This document shows positions 48,873 to 49,400 of a stretch of DNA of 49,400 nucleotides, one piece after another. The notes under the pieces were generated by a model. The model worked only from the letters and a program-made list of their open reading frames with translations, searched no databases and was not told the DNA's origin. The position numbers and the translations under genes are program-made. Source of the DNA: Gammaproteobacteria bacterium (GTDB lineage Bacteria; Pseudomonadota; Gammaproteobacteria; Chromatiales; Chromatiaceae); NCBI GenBank assembly GCA_024206335.1, contig JAAGZL010000237.1:1-49400 (forward strand). The letters are read 5' to 3'. Position 1 is the stretch's first letter. Each line of letters opens with the position of its first letter.

Positions 48873-49400
48873 CCAGCAGCCCTCCGAAAAAATGGCATTG
48901 ATCTATTGCCACCAGCTGTGTTGTTTATAGGTGATACATGTTTGGGTATGGCCACCATCGGCAGATCCAGGTAGAAGCTTGTGCCCTTACCTGGCTGTGA
49001 TTGCACCTCGATTTTACCATTGTGATCCAGCACTACAGACTGAACTACTGCCAGCCCCAGACCGGTGCCGCTGCCGCTGGTGGTAAAGAAGGGATCAAAG
49101 ATCTTATCCATGATCTCCTCCGGAATCCCAGGACCGGTATCACTGACAACAAGCCTCAGTGAATTGCTGCTGGTCTCGCTGAGTTCAACCAGAAGCTCCA
49201 CCCCATCCCCACCATGCTTTAGTGCATTTGTTGCCAGGTTCATAAATGCCCCTTGCAGAGCATCCCGATTGCCCTGAACGATACATCTACCATTAGTCTG
49301 GTTAGTAAAACCAAATCCAACCCGGGCTTTCTTGAGGCCCGGAGCTAGCATCTGAAAGGTATCTTCAAGTAGCGGAATCAGATCAAACAACTCTGGCGAA
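48869..49400 (-). CDS. fleS: Sensor histidine kinase FleS/FlrB, 3' part (runs off window)
   Basis: The C-terminal ATPase domain of a kinase that pairs with FleR. The frame is open to the right edge of the window, so the N-terminus, any PAS domain and the phospho-accepting His are not seen. Visible are the N box ([17 protein letters not shown]), G1 ([12 protein letters not shown]), the F box ([11 protein letters not shown]) and G2 ([12 protein letters not shown]), ending with [15 protein letters not shown]. The assignment to FleS/FlrB follows from the 4-bp overlap with fleR and the flagellar context. Confidence 0.9.
   Translation of the reverse strand, partial: SPELFDLIPLLEDTFQMLAPGLKKARVGFGFTNQTNGRCIVQGNRDALQGAFMNLATNALKHGGDGVELLVELSETSSNSLRLVVSDTGPGIPEEIMDKIFDPFFTTSGSGTGLGLAVVQSVVLDHNGKIEVQSQPGKGTSFYLDLPMVAIPKHVSPINNTAGGNRSMPFFRRAAG

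Overview
The window is a chromosomal segment of a flagellated gammaproteobacterium. ZipA, LolA, FtsK, RarA, the Aat/Bpt/ClpS/ClpA set, YciI/YciO/RNase AM and the FleS/FleR two-component pair all point to that class. A condensin of the SMC-ScpAB type (all three subunits are here) instead of MukBEF suggests a lineage outside the enteric/Vibrio group, perhaps near the Chromatiales or other sulfur-oxidising gammaproteobacteria; that placement is inference. Most genes have balanced base composition. The stretch at about 21.8-24.5 kb and the one at about 40.6-41.9 kb are visibly A+T-richer and look acquired or decaying.

Region by region. (1) 1-443 holds two tandem 109-bp BIME-like units (paired REP hairpins). 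(2) 444-14388 is close to the E. coli cspD-to-serS block in inverted order: serS, a DUF190 gene, crcB, rarA, lolA and ftsK on the minus strand; trxB on the plus strand; a PilZ protein; aat-bpt-infA; then clpA and clpS (minus) and cspD (plus). aat, bpt, clpS and clpA together supply most of an N-degron pathway. (3) 14394-21502 is a long minus-strand group: a HhH-GPD glycosylase-like gene, rluB, scpB, scpA, trpS, a site-2-type protease, yciO and rnm, with yciI divergent from rnm. (4) 21514-24527 is an accessory island: an unrecognised small protein, an orphan MazE-like antitoxin, and a two-gene unit made of a DUF5706/Pycsar-effector-like membrane protein and an exported DUF3616 protein. (5) 24528-31111 is ligA-zipA-smc. 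(6) 31390-38831 has queF, two nucleotide-sugar genes (TviB-type dehydrogenase and a UDP-glucuronate-epimerase-like protein), rdgC, the three-gene AmmeMemoRadiSam set, and a GYF-like/pentapeptide-repeat membrane protein. (7) 39018-49400 is flagellar: fliK and a FlhB-C-terminal-like gene on the plus strand behind a sigma-28-like promoter, then fliJ-fliI-fliH-fliG-fliF-fliE behind a sigma-54-like promoter, then fleR and the 3' part of fleS (minus), which runs off the window. An exported rhodanese and the broken remains of a TusA-like gene and a response-regulator receiver domain lie between the two flagellar units.

Best candidates for something undescribed: the Pycsar-effector-like protein with no cyclase beside it but with an exported DUF3616 partner 7 bp downstream; the contiguous AmmeMemoRadiSam genes with a convergent pentapeptide-repeat neighbour; and the sulfur-carrier/receiver gene graveyard inside the flagellar region. 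Several starts were moved from the longest open frame to internal ATG, GTG or TTG codons on the basis of Shine-Dalgarno sites and family N-termini; each entry says so.
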